This document shows, piece after piece, positions 22,898 to 30,831 of a stretch of DNA of 32,088 nt. The stretch covers positions 1 to 32,088 of the IMG/VR virus record IMGVR_UViG_3300020056_001059, one strand, 5' to 3'. Origin of the DNA: a virus. The position numbers and the translations under genes are program-made. The notes under the pieces were generated by a model. That model had not been told where the DNA came from. It searched no databases and worked only from the letters and a program-made list of their open reading frames with translations. Every line of letters begins with the position of its first letter. Positions within the stretch are counted from its first letter, which is position 1.

Positions 22898-24955
22898 ATG
22901 AGCGAAAAATATTATACCCTAAGTACAAATACTGCTGAACAATTTGACGAACTACACGACCAATTAGTTAATGGTTCTTTATTAAGCAGAATTATTGTTT
23001 GTGAAAATCATACAGATCACAGTCCTACAAGAGGAGAATTTTTATTAACTGACGACGAAGCAGATACTTTAAAACAAGATCATCGTGTAAAATTTATAAA
23101 TTTAACTCCAGCAAGATATCCAGAGATATTTAATGCAACTGAAGATGATTTAAAAATGGAAGTAAATGGTGCTGATTATGGTCGCTATACTGATACTGTA
23201 AGAAACTATCACGACTGGGGAAATTCAGCAATTACTTCTGGTATTGATGATTTGAATAGAGCATCTGCACAACTTATACGATGTAAACAAAAAAGAAATC
23301 CTTGGGTAGCAACATCAACGGCTACTAATCAATACATTGAGAGAAATCCAACACAACAAGGCGCGGGCGAAAACGTTGACATAATTTGTATGGATAATGG
23401 TACTTGGATCGGACATACAGAATTTATCAATACAGGTGTAGTAAATGCTGTTAATCCGCAAGATTATATTGGCGGAAATGTATTACCAGGAGATGGTTAT
23501 TGTGACGTACTTGACGTGTTATTAGATGGACCGTATTATATTGACCCAGACTGGTTTGATGCAGATCCAGGAAATAGATTAGAAACTCGATGGGACGGCA
23601 CAATAGTACCTACAGAAACTGCCGCACACAACTGGTGGAGAGATAGTACACAGCGTTCAGCACAGTTTGCAGAATTTGGTAACATACTTACAAACACAGG
23701 ATATACAAGAGACGGGTCGCACGGATCTAACTCGACATATCCTACAGTTGCATCTGCAACCCACGGAACTCAATGTGCAAGTCTAATTTATGGCCGCACA
23801 CACGGCTGGGCTTACAATGCTAACAAATGGCACATGAATTTATATAGTAACGGAAATATTGGAAGTTTTGAAATAGGGTTTGATATTTGTAAAATATTCC
23901 ATCTTTATAAACCCGTAAATCCTCTGTACGGTACAAAAGATCCAACATTAGGATCAAACAGCTGGGGATTTAGAGCAGGAAAGAGCTCAAGTTTTTATTA
24001 CTTTCAAAGTGCTACAGGAACAGCATACCCTGGATCATCAGACGAGCCAGAGTTTATGAGATGGATGGGCTATGATGGTGACGCCGGTCGTTGGAAATCA
24101 GAAATGTATGACAATTCTATGACTGAAGCTGGCAAAGAGCTAACAGACAGTGGTTTTATATTTGTTGTTGCCGCTGGCAATTCAGGACAAATGCAAGTTA
24201 ATCCTGATGATCCTAACTATGACAATCATATTAGTGATGATTCAAATGACGGTGTTTACAATACTTCAGGCGCTCAAACGTTTCTTAGTTTTGGATATAC
24301 TGTTACAGGTACAACAAATAGACGAGGCTTTCCGCAACACATTGGAAAAACTGAAAGCCAAACATTGCAAGGAAATACAACTGTAGAATTTCCTGCTATT
24401 AATATAGGAGCATTAGATGATCAATTTTCAGGTGACGGAAGAGAAAGAAAAGTAAACTATAGTGATATGGGCAATGCTATTGATTTATATGCACCTGCAG
24501 ACGGAACACTTGCGGCAACTGTAGGTTTATATGGTACTGATATTGCACGTTATGATGACACTTATGCAGATTTATCTACAACTTATGACAGTCGCGATAC
24601 ACGATTTAGTGGAACATCAGCGGCATGTCCAGTTGCTTGTGGATTTTTAGCAACTGTAATGCAGTACAACAGAGGTTGGACATATAATGATTTAAGAAAT
24701 TGGATAGAATCAAACGTAGATATACAGGATAGTGCAGACTTTTATGACGGCACAAGAGGTACTACAGCAGAAGGTACAGAATGGTCAGATCGTAATAGAT
24801 TACAAGGCGGTGATGCTCGCGTAGCATTTCTTGGTACTGTTCCGTTAACAACTCCGTACCCAAATGATACGGTTGGTTATGTTGCTCCAACAACGCCATT
24901 TCTAAGAGGCTCATTAACAGTTCGAGGCGGCTTGGGGATTAGATACAAAAATTAA
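22898..24955 (+). CDS. Subtilisin-like serine protease (S8) in the tail-gene block
   Basis: Subtilases hydrolyse peptide bonds with an Asp-His-Ser triad. All are present in order in the 685-residue protein: Asp166 in DIICMDNGTWIGH, His289 in SATHGTQCASLIYG, and Ser574 in FSGTSAACPVACG. The oxyanion Asn428 sits in FVVAAGNSG. There is no signal peptide. The first 155 residues are a phage-specific region (with SRIIVCENHTDHS near 30-42) that might act as a propeptide or docking part. The last 30 residues (TPFLRGSLTVRGGLGIRYKN) look like an attachment tail. AAGGTG precedes the ATG, and it follows a fibre gene by 8 bases. It could process fibres or digest host surface proteins. Confidence 0.88.
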   Translation: MSEKYYTLSTNTAEQFDELHDQLVNGSLLSRIIVCENHTDHSPTRGEFLLTDDEADTLKQDHRVKFINLTPARYPEIFNATEDDLKMEVNGADYGRYTDTVRNYHDWGNSAITSGIDDLNRASAQLIRCKQKRNPWVATSTATNQYIERNPTQQGAGENVDIICMDNGTWIGHTEFINTGVVNAVNPQDYIGGNVLPGDGYCDVLDVLLDGPYYIDPDWFDADPGNRLETRWDGTIVPTETAAHNWWRDSTQRSAQFAEFGNILTNTGYTRDGSHGSNSTYPTVASATHGTQCASLIYGRTHGWAYNANKWHMNLYSNGNIGSFEIGFDICKIFHLYKPVNPLYGTKDPTLGSNSWGFRAGKSSSFYYFQSATGTAYPGSSDEPEFMRWMGYDGDAGRWKSEMYDNSMTEAGKELTDSGFIFVVAAGNSGQMQVNPDDPNYDNHISDDSNDGVYNTSGAQTFLSFGYTVTGTTNRRGFPQHIGKTESQTLQGNTTVEFPAINIGALDDQFSGDGRERKVNYSDMGNAIDLYAPADGTLAATVGLYGTDIARYDDTYADLSTTYDSRDTRFSGTSAACPVACGFLATVMQYNRGWTYNDLRNWIESNVDIQDSADFYDGTRGTTAEGTEWSDRNRLQGGDARVAFLGTVPLTTPYPNDTVGYVAPTTPFLRGSLTVRGGLGIRYKN

Positions 24956-24962
24956 ATAAATA
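24956..24962 (+). promoter_or_regulatory. Late-promoter-like box ATAAATA
   Basis: The box starts at the base right after the protease stop codon, within TTAAATAAATACAG, 23 bases before the ATG at 24986. Confidence 0.55.
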
Positions 24963-24985
24963 CAGTATAACGGAGATACTTTTAA

Positions 24986-25702
24986 ATGGCTATTAATGAA
25001 ATTAATGTAGGAAATATTGCAAACGACGGGACCGGTGATGATCTCCGTGAAGCGTTTATTAAGGTAAACGACAACTTAAATGACCTTGACAGTCGTATTA
25101 CAAATATTCCGTTGTCTGTAGAAAACATTGGTACATCAGGAGAAGGCATTTATGCACAAACTGTTAATAATGTGCTACAATTTAAAAAACTACAAGCAGG
25201 CCAAAACGTTTCATTAACGGCAAATAACGATACAATTACAATTAACTCCACAGGCGGAATTAGCGGAATTTTAGTTCTTTCCGATAATGGAAGTATTACT
25301 GTAAACAATAACAATTACCTCGGTATAATGGGAGGTAATAGTATTAATACCAGAGTTTCTAATACACATTTATTTGTTGATCTTGATCCTACAAATTTAG
25401 TTGAACAAGATACTAATCCTAAATTAGGCGGAACATTAAATGTTGACTATAATAATATTAGCAATGTTGGTACAATTAATGCGGCTTCATTCTTAGGAAA
25501 CCTTACAGGTTTAGTGCATGGAATTGATATCCGCTATCTTGATGCGTACTTTGATAATAACTGGGACTTTGGAAAACTAATTGAAAGACGTTTTACATCT
25601 ATTCTTGATTTGATTATTAGAGATTATACAGTAGACATGGGAGCGTTTATTGGCCAAGATGTTTCAGATATCGAAATTGACCTTGGCACTATTAGTACTT
25701 AA
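24986..25702 (+). CDS. Docking-module virion protein
   Basis: The 238-residue protein starts AINEINVGNIANDGTGDDL, then REAFIKVNDNLNDLDSRI. This is paralogous to the start of the giant fibre protein (NDGTGD, then R(E)xFxKVNxN), so both probably share an attachment partner in the baseplate or tail. The middle is beta-rich with NGSITVNNNNYLGIMGG near 105-120 and an NPKLGGTLNV segment near 146, typical of fibre shafts. The C-terminus (DLGTIST) has no known tip domain, so it may be a connector. It has a late-type box and a GGAG ribosome site. Function beyond virion structure is not visible. Confidence 0.75.
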   Translation: MAINEINVGNIANDGTGDDLREAFIKVNDNLNDLDSRITNIPLSVENIGTSGEGIYAQTVNNVLQFKKLQAGQNVSLTANNDTITINSTGGISGILVLSDNGSITVNNNNYLGIMGGNSINTRVSNTHLFVDLDPTNLVEQDTNPKLGGTLNVDYNNISNVGTINAASFLGNLTGLVHGIDIRYLDAYFDNNWDFGKLIERRFTSILDLIIRDYTVDMGAFIGQDVSDIEIDLGTIST

Positions 25703-25707
25703 AGCCG

Positions 25708-25714
25708 ATAAATA
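25708..25714 (+). promoter_or_regulatory. Late-promoter-like box (CGATAAATA)
   Basis: ATAAATA lies 19 bases before the ATG at 25734, within GCCGATAAATACTATA. It shares CGATAAATA with the box before the giant fibre gene. Confidence 0.6.
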
Positions 25715-25733
25715 CTATACGGAGAGCGTGTAG

Positions 25734-28235
25734 ATGGCAATTTGGACTAAAAAATCTGGTACTAAGATAGCTCAACTTCAAGAGCGTATTACAACTACTG
25801 TTACATTACCTGTAGATAGTAATGCTACAATAAAACTTTTAGGCGGAGAACTTCCTAAAGGTATGCGTCTTAATGGTGTAATTTTAGAAGGAACACCACT
25901 TGAAGTTCCTCGACTAACAAATTATAGATTTGTATTAAGAGCTACACTTAACGATGTAATACAAGACAGAACGTTTTCTATAGATGTAGCAGGTGCAGAT
26001 GAACCAGTTTGGATCACACCCGAAGATTTATTACCAGTTGGCCGAAATGACACATATTATATTTTAGATAGTACTCCACTTGAATTTCAATTACAAGTAA
26101 TAGATAGAGATACAAGTTCTGGACAAACACTTACATACTATCTTGGCCATGACTCGGGCGAACTGCCGCCAGGTATACAACTTACAAAAGACGGAAGACT
26201 TGTTGGTGTTGTAGATCCTGTGTTAGCTCTTGAAAAACAAGCAAAGAGCGGACTATACGACGAAAATAATTTTGACCGTTATCCTTTTGATTTTAGTATA
26301 AAAAGCGCACAAGGTTTTGACAGTTTCTTTTATGACATAGCAATATATGATTTTGCTACACCTACCCAAGTTCCAAAAAAATTAAATCGTTTTTATCAAT
26401 TTACTGTAAGTGTTACAGACGGCGACAGTATTTCAGATAGGACATTTAGAATATATGTAGTAGGTGATGACTTCTTGCGTACAGATAATACTATTATGCA
26501 AGTTGGTACAGGTATATTTACAGCTGACAATACACATATTAGAACTCCTATTTGGCTAACACCAAGTGACCTTGGTTTTAGAAGAGCTAATAATTATATG
26601 ACACTTTTCTTAGATGTTATAGATCCTAACTCACTTACAGGATTTACATATTATGAATTATTAGATACTAATGACGATGGTAGTGAAAGCCAATTACCTC
26701 CAGGAACATCACTTGATGAACAATCGGGAGAAGTATCTGGTAAAGTTCCATATCAGCCACAAGTAACAAAAGAATATAAATTTACTGTAAATGCTGTTCG
26801 TGTTACAGGCGGAAGTACAGAAAGAGCCGAAACACAAAAAACATTTAGAGTAAGGTTGCTTGGTGAAGTAGATAGTAATATTACATGGTTAACATCTAAT
26901 GACTTAGGTGATATTAGTGCAAACTATATTTCAACATTAAGTGTAAAAGCAGAAACAAGCGTTCCTGATGCAACACTGTTATATAGATTAGTTGATGGTA
27001 GATTGCCTCCAGGATTAGAATTAGCGTATGACGGCGAAATAATTGGTAAGATAACCAGTTTTGGAGATACTGATAATCTGGGACTTACTGTATTTGATAG
27101 TGCAAATTTTGTACTTGACGGTAATACTACATCTATTGATAGAGGATATACATTTACAGCCGAAGTTAGAGATCATTTTGGATATAGTGCTGATAGAAGA
27201 ACGTTTACAATAAATGTATCCGATCCTGATGATAAGTTATATTCTAATGTATATTTTAAGCCATTACTTAAAACAGAACAAAGAATTACATATAATGAAT
27301 TTATTACAGATCCTGCAATATTCCCTCCAGAGTTATTATATAGACCAAATGATCCAGAGTTTGGATTAACAAAGGATATAAAATTATTAGTTTATCCAGG
27401 TATCGAAACAAAATTAGCAGAACAATATGTTGCGGCAACCGCTCTTAATACAAATAGAAAAAATCTTAAAATTGCAGATTTAAAAACAGCAGTAGCAAAA
27501 GATCCTGGTACTAATAATGTTGTGTACGAGGTTGTTTATTTAGAGCTTAAAGATCCTTATGAAAAGGATGGTAAGGTTGCTAACAGAATTACAATTAAAA
27601 ATAATTATAAAATATTAGCAAATACTATTAGGACTACACCTAACGATCCAAACTATGATACAACTTCACAATCATTTATACCTATTGGATTGCGAGGAAA
27701 ACCTACACAAAAAATAGAAGCAGATGATGAATTAATAATAGGAACCAGAAACAACGATGTAAGTTGGCGTATCGGTTCACAAGCATCTATAGGAACCAGA
27801 GAAGGCAATGTGTTAGCTCTTTACAGTAGAGGTTCTGAAACTAACTTATTTCAAAGACCTATTCCAGAAAACACTGTAAGAGCTGACAGCAATGCTGTGT
27901 TAGTTAGTGATCCAAATAAAATTACAAAATTTGTTAGCAACATAAGTAACATACGTAATGAATTAAGAAAGTTAGGACGTACAGAACGAAATTTCTTACC
28001 GCTATGGATGCGAACAGCACAAGAAGATAGTATTCAAGAATTAGGGTACGTTTTAGCATTGCCATTATGTTTTTGTAAACCAGGTGGAGCTGAGACAATT
28101 AAAGCGGCAATTAACTTTTCTGAGTTTGACTATAGACAATTTGAATTAGACATAGATCGATTCTTAATTGACAGTACAGAAGGTATTTCAGTGCCTAAAT
28201 ACTTCGTATTTGCTAATTACGATTTTAATATATAA
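25734..28235 (+). CDS. Virion protein with repeated Ig-like (He_PIG-type) domains
   Basis: The 833-residue protein contains at least four units of the putative-Ig type that carry an LPxGxxL turn and a downstream G-strand: GGELPKGMRLNGVILEGTP near 38-56, SGELPPGIQLTKDGRLVG near 141-158, QLPPGTSLDEQSGEVSGKV near 320-338 and DGRLPPGLELAYDGEIIGKI near 421-440. Each is followed by a YxF/FTV-type strand (YRFVLRA, YQFTVSV, YKFTVNA, YTFTAEV). Such domains make extended adhesive rods on phage tails and bacterial surfaces. The last 300 residues are not Ig-like. It may reach from baseplate to host surface. A late-type box and GGAG precede it. The next promoter box overlaps its stop codon. Confidence 0.8.
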   Translation: MAIWTKKSGTKIAQLQERITTTVTLPVDSNATIKLLGGELPKGMRLNGVILEGTPLEVPRLTNYRFVLRATLNDVIQDRTFSIDVAGADEPVWITPEDLLPVGRNDTYYILDSTPLEFQLQVIDRDTSSGQTLTYYLGHDSGELPPGIQLTKDGRLVGVVDPVLALEKQAKSGLYDENNFDRYPFDFSIKSAQGFDSFFYDIAIYDFATPTQVPKKLNRFYQFTVSVTDGDSISDRTFRIYVVGDDFLRTDNTIMQVGTGIFTADNTHIRTPIWLTPSDLGFRRANNYMTLFLDVIDPNSLTGFTYYELLDTNDDGSESQLPPGTSLDEQSGEVSGKVPYQPQVTKEYKFTVNAVRVTGGSTERAETQKTFRVRLLGEVDSNITWLTSNDLGDISANYISTLSVKAETSVPDATLLYRLVDGRLPPGLELAYDGEIIGKITSFGDTDNLGLTVFDSANFVLDGNTTSIDRGYTFTAEVRDHFGYSADRRTFTINVSDPDDKLYSNVYFKPLLKTEQRITYNEFITDPAIFPPELLYRPNDPEFGLTKDIKLLVYPGIETKLAEQYVAATALNTNRKNLKIADLKTAVAKDPGTNNVVYEVVYLELKDPYEKDGKVANRITIKNNYKILANTIRTTPNDPNYDTTSQSFIPIGLRGKPTQKIEADDELIIGTRNNDVSWRIGSQASIGTREGNVLALYSRGSETNLFQRPIPENTVRADSNAVLVSDPNKITKFVSNISNIRNELRKLGRTERNFLPLWMRTAQEDSIQELGYVLALPLCFCKPGGAETIKAAINFSEFDYRQFELDIDRFLIDSTEGISVPKYFVFANYDFNI

Positions 28236-28241
28236 TAAATA
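28235..28241 (+). promoter_or_regulatory. Late-promoter-like box ATAAATA
   Basis: ATAAATA begins at the last base of the upstream stop codon, within TATAATAAATATTTTGGAGAG, 17 bases before the ATG at 28259. Confidence 0.55.
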
Positions 28242-28258
28242 TTTTGGAGAGATAAACA

Positions 28259-28828
28259 ATGGCAAGTAATATAAACACAACCGACATAGATGCAGAATAT
28301 CCTGTAGCTGGTCAAGATAACGATTCGCAGGGCTTCCGCGATAACTTTAGTACTATAAAAGATAACTTTATAGCATCTAAACAAGAAATTGAAGCACTGC
28401 AAGATACAACTGCTAAATTAGATAGCGATAATGATTTTAACGGAACAGTTATTCGAGATGTAAGTTTTGAAAACACAACAGATGAAGTTAATAACATTGG
28501 CACCGTTGATTCACAGAATGATATTAACTTTACTAACGGTCATTATCAAACAATCACTGTTGAGGACGATTTAACTTTACGTTTGGCACTTTGGCCAGAT
28601 GCTGGAAAATATGGCAAAATTAGAATAGTGTTACGTTCTGATGTTGCATCTGAAAGTAGTCCAAGAACAGTAACATGGGCAACAGAAGCGCCAGGTGTAA
28701 TTAAGTACGGCGAAGGATTTCCAGATCCTTTACAGTTAAGTTCAAATACTGATCCTGTAATTATCGACTTTTGGACAGATGACGGCGGGCAATCAGTTTA
28801 TGCACACTACTTAGGACAGTTTAGTTAA
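28259..28828 (+). CDS. Short fibre-like virion protein
   Basis: The 189-residue protein opens with NINTTDIDAEYPVAGQDNDS, then QGFRDNFSTIKDNFIASKQE. This is a variant of the marine T4-like docking module (an x-NDSQGFRDNF-type motif that parallels the NDGTGD...FxKVNxNF form of the other two). A short coiled-coil segment (QEIEALQDTTAKLD) near 42-55 may trimerise it. The rest is beta-rich with a globular tip (TVEDDLTLRLALWPDAGKYG near 99-118 and a C-terminal AHYLGQFS). It may be a small fibre or tip protein. Its stop shares bases with the next start (TAATG). Confidence 0.75.
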   Translation: MASNINTTDIDAEYPVAGQDNDSQGFRDNFSTIKDNFIASKQEIEALQDTTAKLDSDNDFNGTVIRDVSFENTTDEVNNIGTVDSQNDINFTNGHYQTITVEDDLTLRLALWPDAGKYGKIRIVLRSDVASESSPRTVTWATEAPGVIKYGEGFPDPLQLSSNTDPVIIDFWTDDGGQSVYAHYLGQFS

Positions 28829-29067
28829 TGTTTAATCCCTTAGTAGATTCGTTTGATGATTTAACTAATGCACAAATAGACGAGTCTATTAGGGATCTCT
28901 CCAAAAAATATTTTCAATCACGCAATCCACAAGTCCAACAGCAAATTTCAACAATTCTTGAAATGTATAAACAAGAAGCCAGAACGCGATCTGCAAAAGA
29001 AATGCAGAGAATAAAAGATGAACAAAATGGCGAATCTGGACTTGACAATCTGATTAATATCAGTTAA
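28828..29067 (+). CDS. Small helical protein, unknown function
   Basis: The 79-residue product is translationally coupled to the fibre-like gene by TAATG. It is almost all helix (IDESIRDLSKKYFQS near 17-31, QQQISTILEMYKQEARTRSA near 37-56, then KEMQRIKDEQ), and is charged and without Cys. It looks like a conserved small protein at the end of the structural block. I cannot assign a function; a chaperone or assembly role is only suggested by position. Its last codons contain the promoter for the following gene. Confidence 0.65.
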   Translation: MFNPLVDSFDDLTNAQIDESIRDLSKKYFQSRNPQVQQQISTILEMYKQEARTRSAKEMQRIKDEQNGESGLDNLINIS

Positions 29068-29070
29068 AAT
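29042..29070 (+). promoter_or_regulatory. Sigma-70 promoter (TTGACA-N17-TAAAAT)
   Basis: TTGACA at 29042-29047 is perfect, TAAAAT at 29065-29070 is one base off, and the spacer is 17 bases. It lies inside the end of the small helical gene. The spacer contains an inverted repeat CTGAT(29050-29054)-TAAT-ATCAG(29059-29063). The predicted transcript start is at or next to the ATG at 29077. Confidence 0.8.
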
Positions 29071-29076
29071 ACATGT

Positions 29077-29634
29077 ATGCTAATGAAAACAGATGATTTA
29101 GGTATTCCACGATTCTCTAACCGCGATCTTATAGATATGATCTATAGTGGTCATGCAGATAAGGTACATGTTGTACTTTGTGACGAATCTGATGACATTG
29201 ATAAATTTAATACAGCAATGGAAGAACAAGGCATGGATCCATTGCAAAAGTATATTCCGCTTGATGTAGATCAAAAGACTTTTGACGGTGTATGTCAAGG
29301 TGAATGGTTTATGCCTGAAAAATACAAAAATATGGATGTACGTTCTATAGTATTATCTAAACTTCACGAAGTAGAAGGCTTTAAAAGTAGAGCGGCGGCA
29401 CAAGCCAGTAAGAACTGGTATCGTTGTATGGAAGAATTAGATGAATATGAAGTGCGCGGTATGTTTCCATTACTACAATATATGATCTATCTTGTAGATT
29501 TTATGCGTGAGAATAATGTTGTATGGGGAGTAGGACGTGGTTCAAGTGTAGCAAGTTATGTATTATATTTGATAGGAATACACAAAATAAACTCAATCCA
29601 GTTTGACCTGGACTGGCATGAGTTCTTGAGATAA
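29077..29634 (+). CDS. DnaE-like fragment carrying the GRGSS loop, no catalytic aspartates
   Basis: The last 75 of 185 residues align by eye with the start of the palm domain of DNA polymerase III alpha: a GMFPLLQYMIYLVDFMREN helix, then VWGVGRGSSVASYVLYLIGI (GRGSS at 153-157) and FDLDWHEFLR, which corresponds to the family's LLFERFL. The protein stops there, before the segment that holds the catalytic aspartates (PDFDxDF), so it cannot be a polymerase by itself. The N-terminal 110 residues (RFSNRDLIDMIYSG, EGEW-like turn) are not recognised. It may bind primer ends, phosphates or a partner, or be half of a split protein. No internal stop or frameshift is visible. The ATG at 29077 lacks an upstream ribosome site; ATG at 29083 is an alternative. 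Confidence 0.7.
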   Translation: MLMKTDDLGIPRFSNRDLIDMIYSGHADKVHVVLCDESDDIDKFNTAMEEQGMDPLQKYIPLDVDQKTFDGVCQGEWFMPEKYKNMDVRSIVLSKLHEVEGFKSRAAAQASKNWYRCMEELDEYEVRGMFPLLQYMIYLVDFMRENNVVWGVGRGSSVASYVLYLIGIHKINSIQFDLDWHEFLR

Positions 29635-29661
29635 GTACATATATAATTTAGGAGAAAAATT

Positions 29662-30018
29662 ATGCCAATGAAACAAACAGGACGTAAAGTCTATAAAAGT
29701 ATGCAAGGCAAAACTGTTGATATGGATTTGTTGCGTCAACGTAACGAATTAACACAAGCAGTAGGCAATGCAAAGGTAAATGCACGTGGAGACGAATTAG
29801 GCCCAGGTGGTAAAATTATTAAAAAGCGTGAAGAAGTTCTTGCTGATTATTACCAAGAAAATGCACTACCTGAAGAACTTGCAGTTAAAAAAACAGACAC
29901 TAATGCGCCCGTTGAGAAAGATCTTACAGATGACTGGGTAGAACCAGAAGCAACAACTGAAGATACAGACAACTGGGTAGAAGATGAAGACGGCAACTTT
30001 GTAAAAAAAGGTGACTAA
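29662..30018 (+). CDS. Conserved acidic phage protein, unknown function
   Basis: The start ATG has TTAGGAG eight bases upstream. The 118-residue protein has a basic N-terminus (KQTGRKVYKSMQGKTVDMDL then LRQRNELTQAVGNAKVNARG) with a DELGPGGKIIKKREEVLADY segment near 45-64. A disordered acidic tail follows with repeats of DDWVEPEA, DNWVEDEDG near 90-114. I recall a similar N-terminal core in other T4-like marine phages, next to a GroES-like gene, but know no function. The Trp-containing acidic repeats could bind a basic partner. Its stop overlaps the next start (TAATG), so it is coupled to the co-chaperonin. Confidence 0.65.
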   Translation: MPMKQTGRKVYKSMQGKTVDMDLLRQRNELTQAVGNAKVNARGDELGPGGKIIKKREEVLADYYQENALPEELAVKKTDTNAPVEKDLTDDWVEPEATTEDTDNWVEDEDGNFVKKGD

Positions 30019-30428
30019 TGGCTATTAACATTAATAACATCAGCGGCAAACCACGAGCTATAGGAAATCGTGTAATTGTAACTGATATGCATTTTGGCGA
30101 ACAAAAAACTAAAAGCGGCTTAATTATTAAAGACGATGACGGAACTACACGAGGCATTTATCCTCGATGGGGTAAAGTATTTTCAAAAGGTCCGCAAAAT
30201 AACGATCCTTACGAAGTAGGAGATTGGATTCTAATCGAACATGGACGTTGGACTCGAGGTATGAAATTTGAATGGGACGGTGTCGAACACGAATTAAGAA
30301 TGATCGAAACTGAAAGTATCTTAGCATACTCAGACGAAAAACCTTCAGATGTTTATATTGGTGCAGAGTATGCAGATGGCGAACATGCAACTATTGACCC
30401 AAGTAGTTTTGTAAGGCCGGAGATGTAA
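30018..30428 (+). CDS. GroES/gp31-like co-chaperonin
   Basis: Phage co-chaperonins cap host GroEL so that the large phage capsid protein can fold inside. The 136-residue protein has the family order: PRAIGNRVIVTDM near 12-24, KTKSGLIIKDDDGT near 30-43 (position of the GroEL-binding mobile loop), then WGKVFSKGP near 51 and YEVGDWILIEHGRWTRGMKF near 65-84. This pattern is shared by the marine T4-like GroES-type proteins. The last 35 residues after ESILAYSDEK are an extra tail. It is coupled to the upstream gene by TAATG. I have not verified the mobile loop hydrophobic triplet, so gp31-like versus another GroES-fold protein is open. Confidence 0.72.
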   Translation: MAININNISGKPRAIGNRVIVTDMHFGEQKTKSGLIIKDDDGTTRGIYPRWGKVFSKGPQNNDPYEVGDWILIEHGRWTRGMKFEWDGVEHELRMIETESILAYSDEKPSDVYIGAEYADGEHATIDPSSFVRPEM

Positions 30429-30432
30429 TTTA

Positions 30433-30795
30433 ATGACAAACCCATTTAAAGATATTGACACGTTTGGTTCTGCGTGTGATCAAGAACCAAGTGAAGCAAA
30501 CTATAAAATGTATCTTAGTTTGATCAAAGAAGAATACGAAGAACTACAAGAAGCAGTCGAAGCAAATGACACTGTAGAACAACTTGATGCACTTATTGAC
30601 ATTCTTGTTGTTACTATGGGTGCTATTCGTGCAGGCGGCTTTAACGGAGAAGGTGCGTGGAAAGAAGTAATGGATACGAACTTTGCAAAGATCGATCCAG
30701 AGACAGGCAAAGTACGCAAGAGAGAAGATGGCAAGGTGTTGAAGCCAGAAGGTTGGAAGGCACCAGAACTAACACCTTTCATTGGCCAGAACTAA
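30433..30795 (+). CDS. MazG-like nucleotide pyrophosphohydrolase
   Basis: The 120-residue protein has the alpha-helical NTP-PPase core: LIKEEYEELQEAV near 30-42 (ExxE metal-binding helix) and QLDALIDILVVTMGAI near 50-65 (D/ExxD). The C-terminal FAKIDPETGKVRKREDGKV and KPEGWKAPEL segment is the loop typical of phage MazG-like proteins. The enzymes hydrolyse dNTPs or related nucleotides to monophosphates; a link to ppGpp has been proposed for phage MazG but not settled. GGAG precedes the ATG at longish spacing. It lies between the co-chaperonin and the QueC-like gene. Confidence 0.78.
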   Translation: MTNPFKDIDTFGSACDQEPSEANYKMYLSLIKEEYEELQEAVEANDTVEQLDALIDILVVTMGAIRAGGFNGEGAWKEVMDTNFAKIDPETGKVRKREDGKVLKPEGWKAPELTPFIGQN

Positions 30796-30831
30796 CTTTT
30801 CCTCCTATTAACTTGTGGAACGCCCCTATCT

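Noticed and set aside
29642-29647. TATAAT before the gene at 29662 as a promoter
   Set aside because: No -35-like hexamer lies at 16 to 18 bases; TTGACC at 29603 is 33 bases away. It may just be AT-rich leader.
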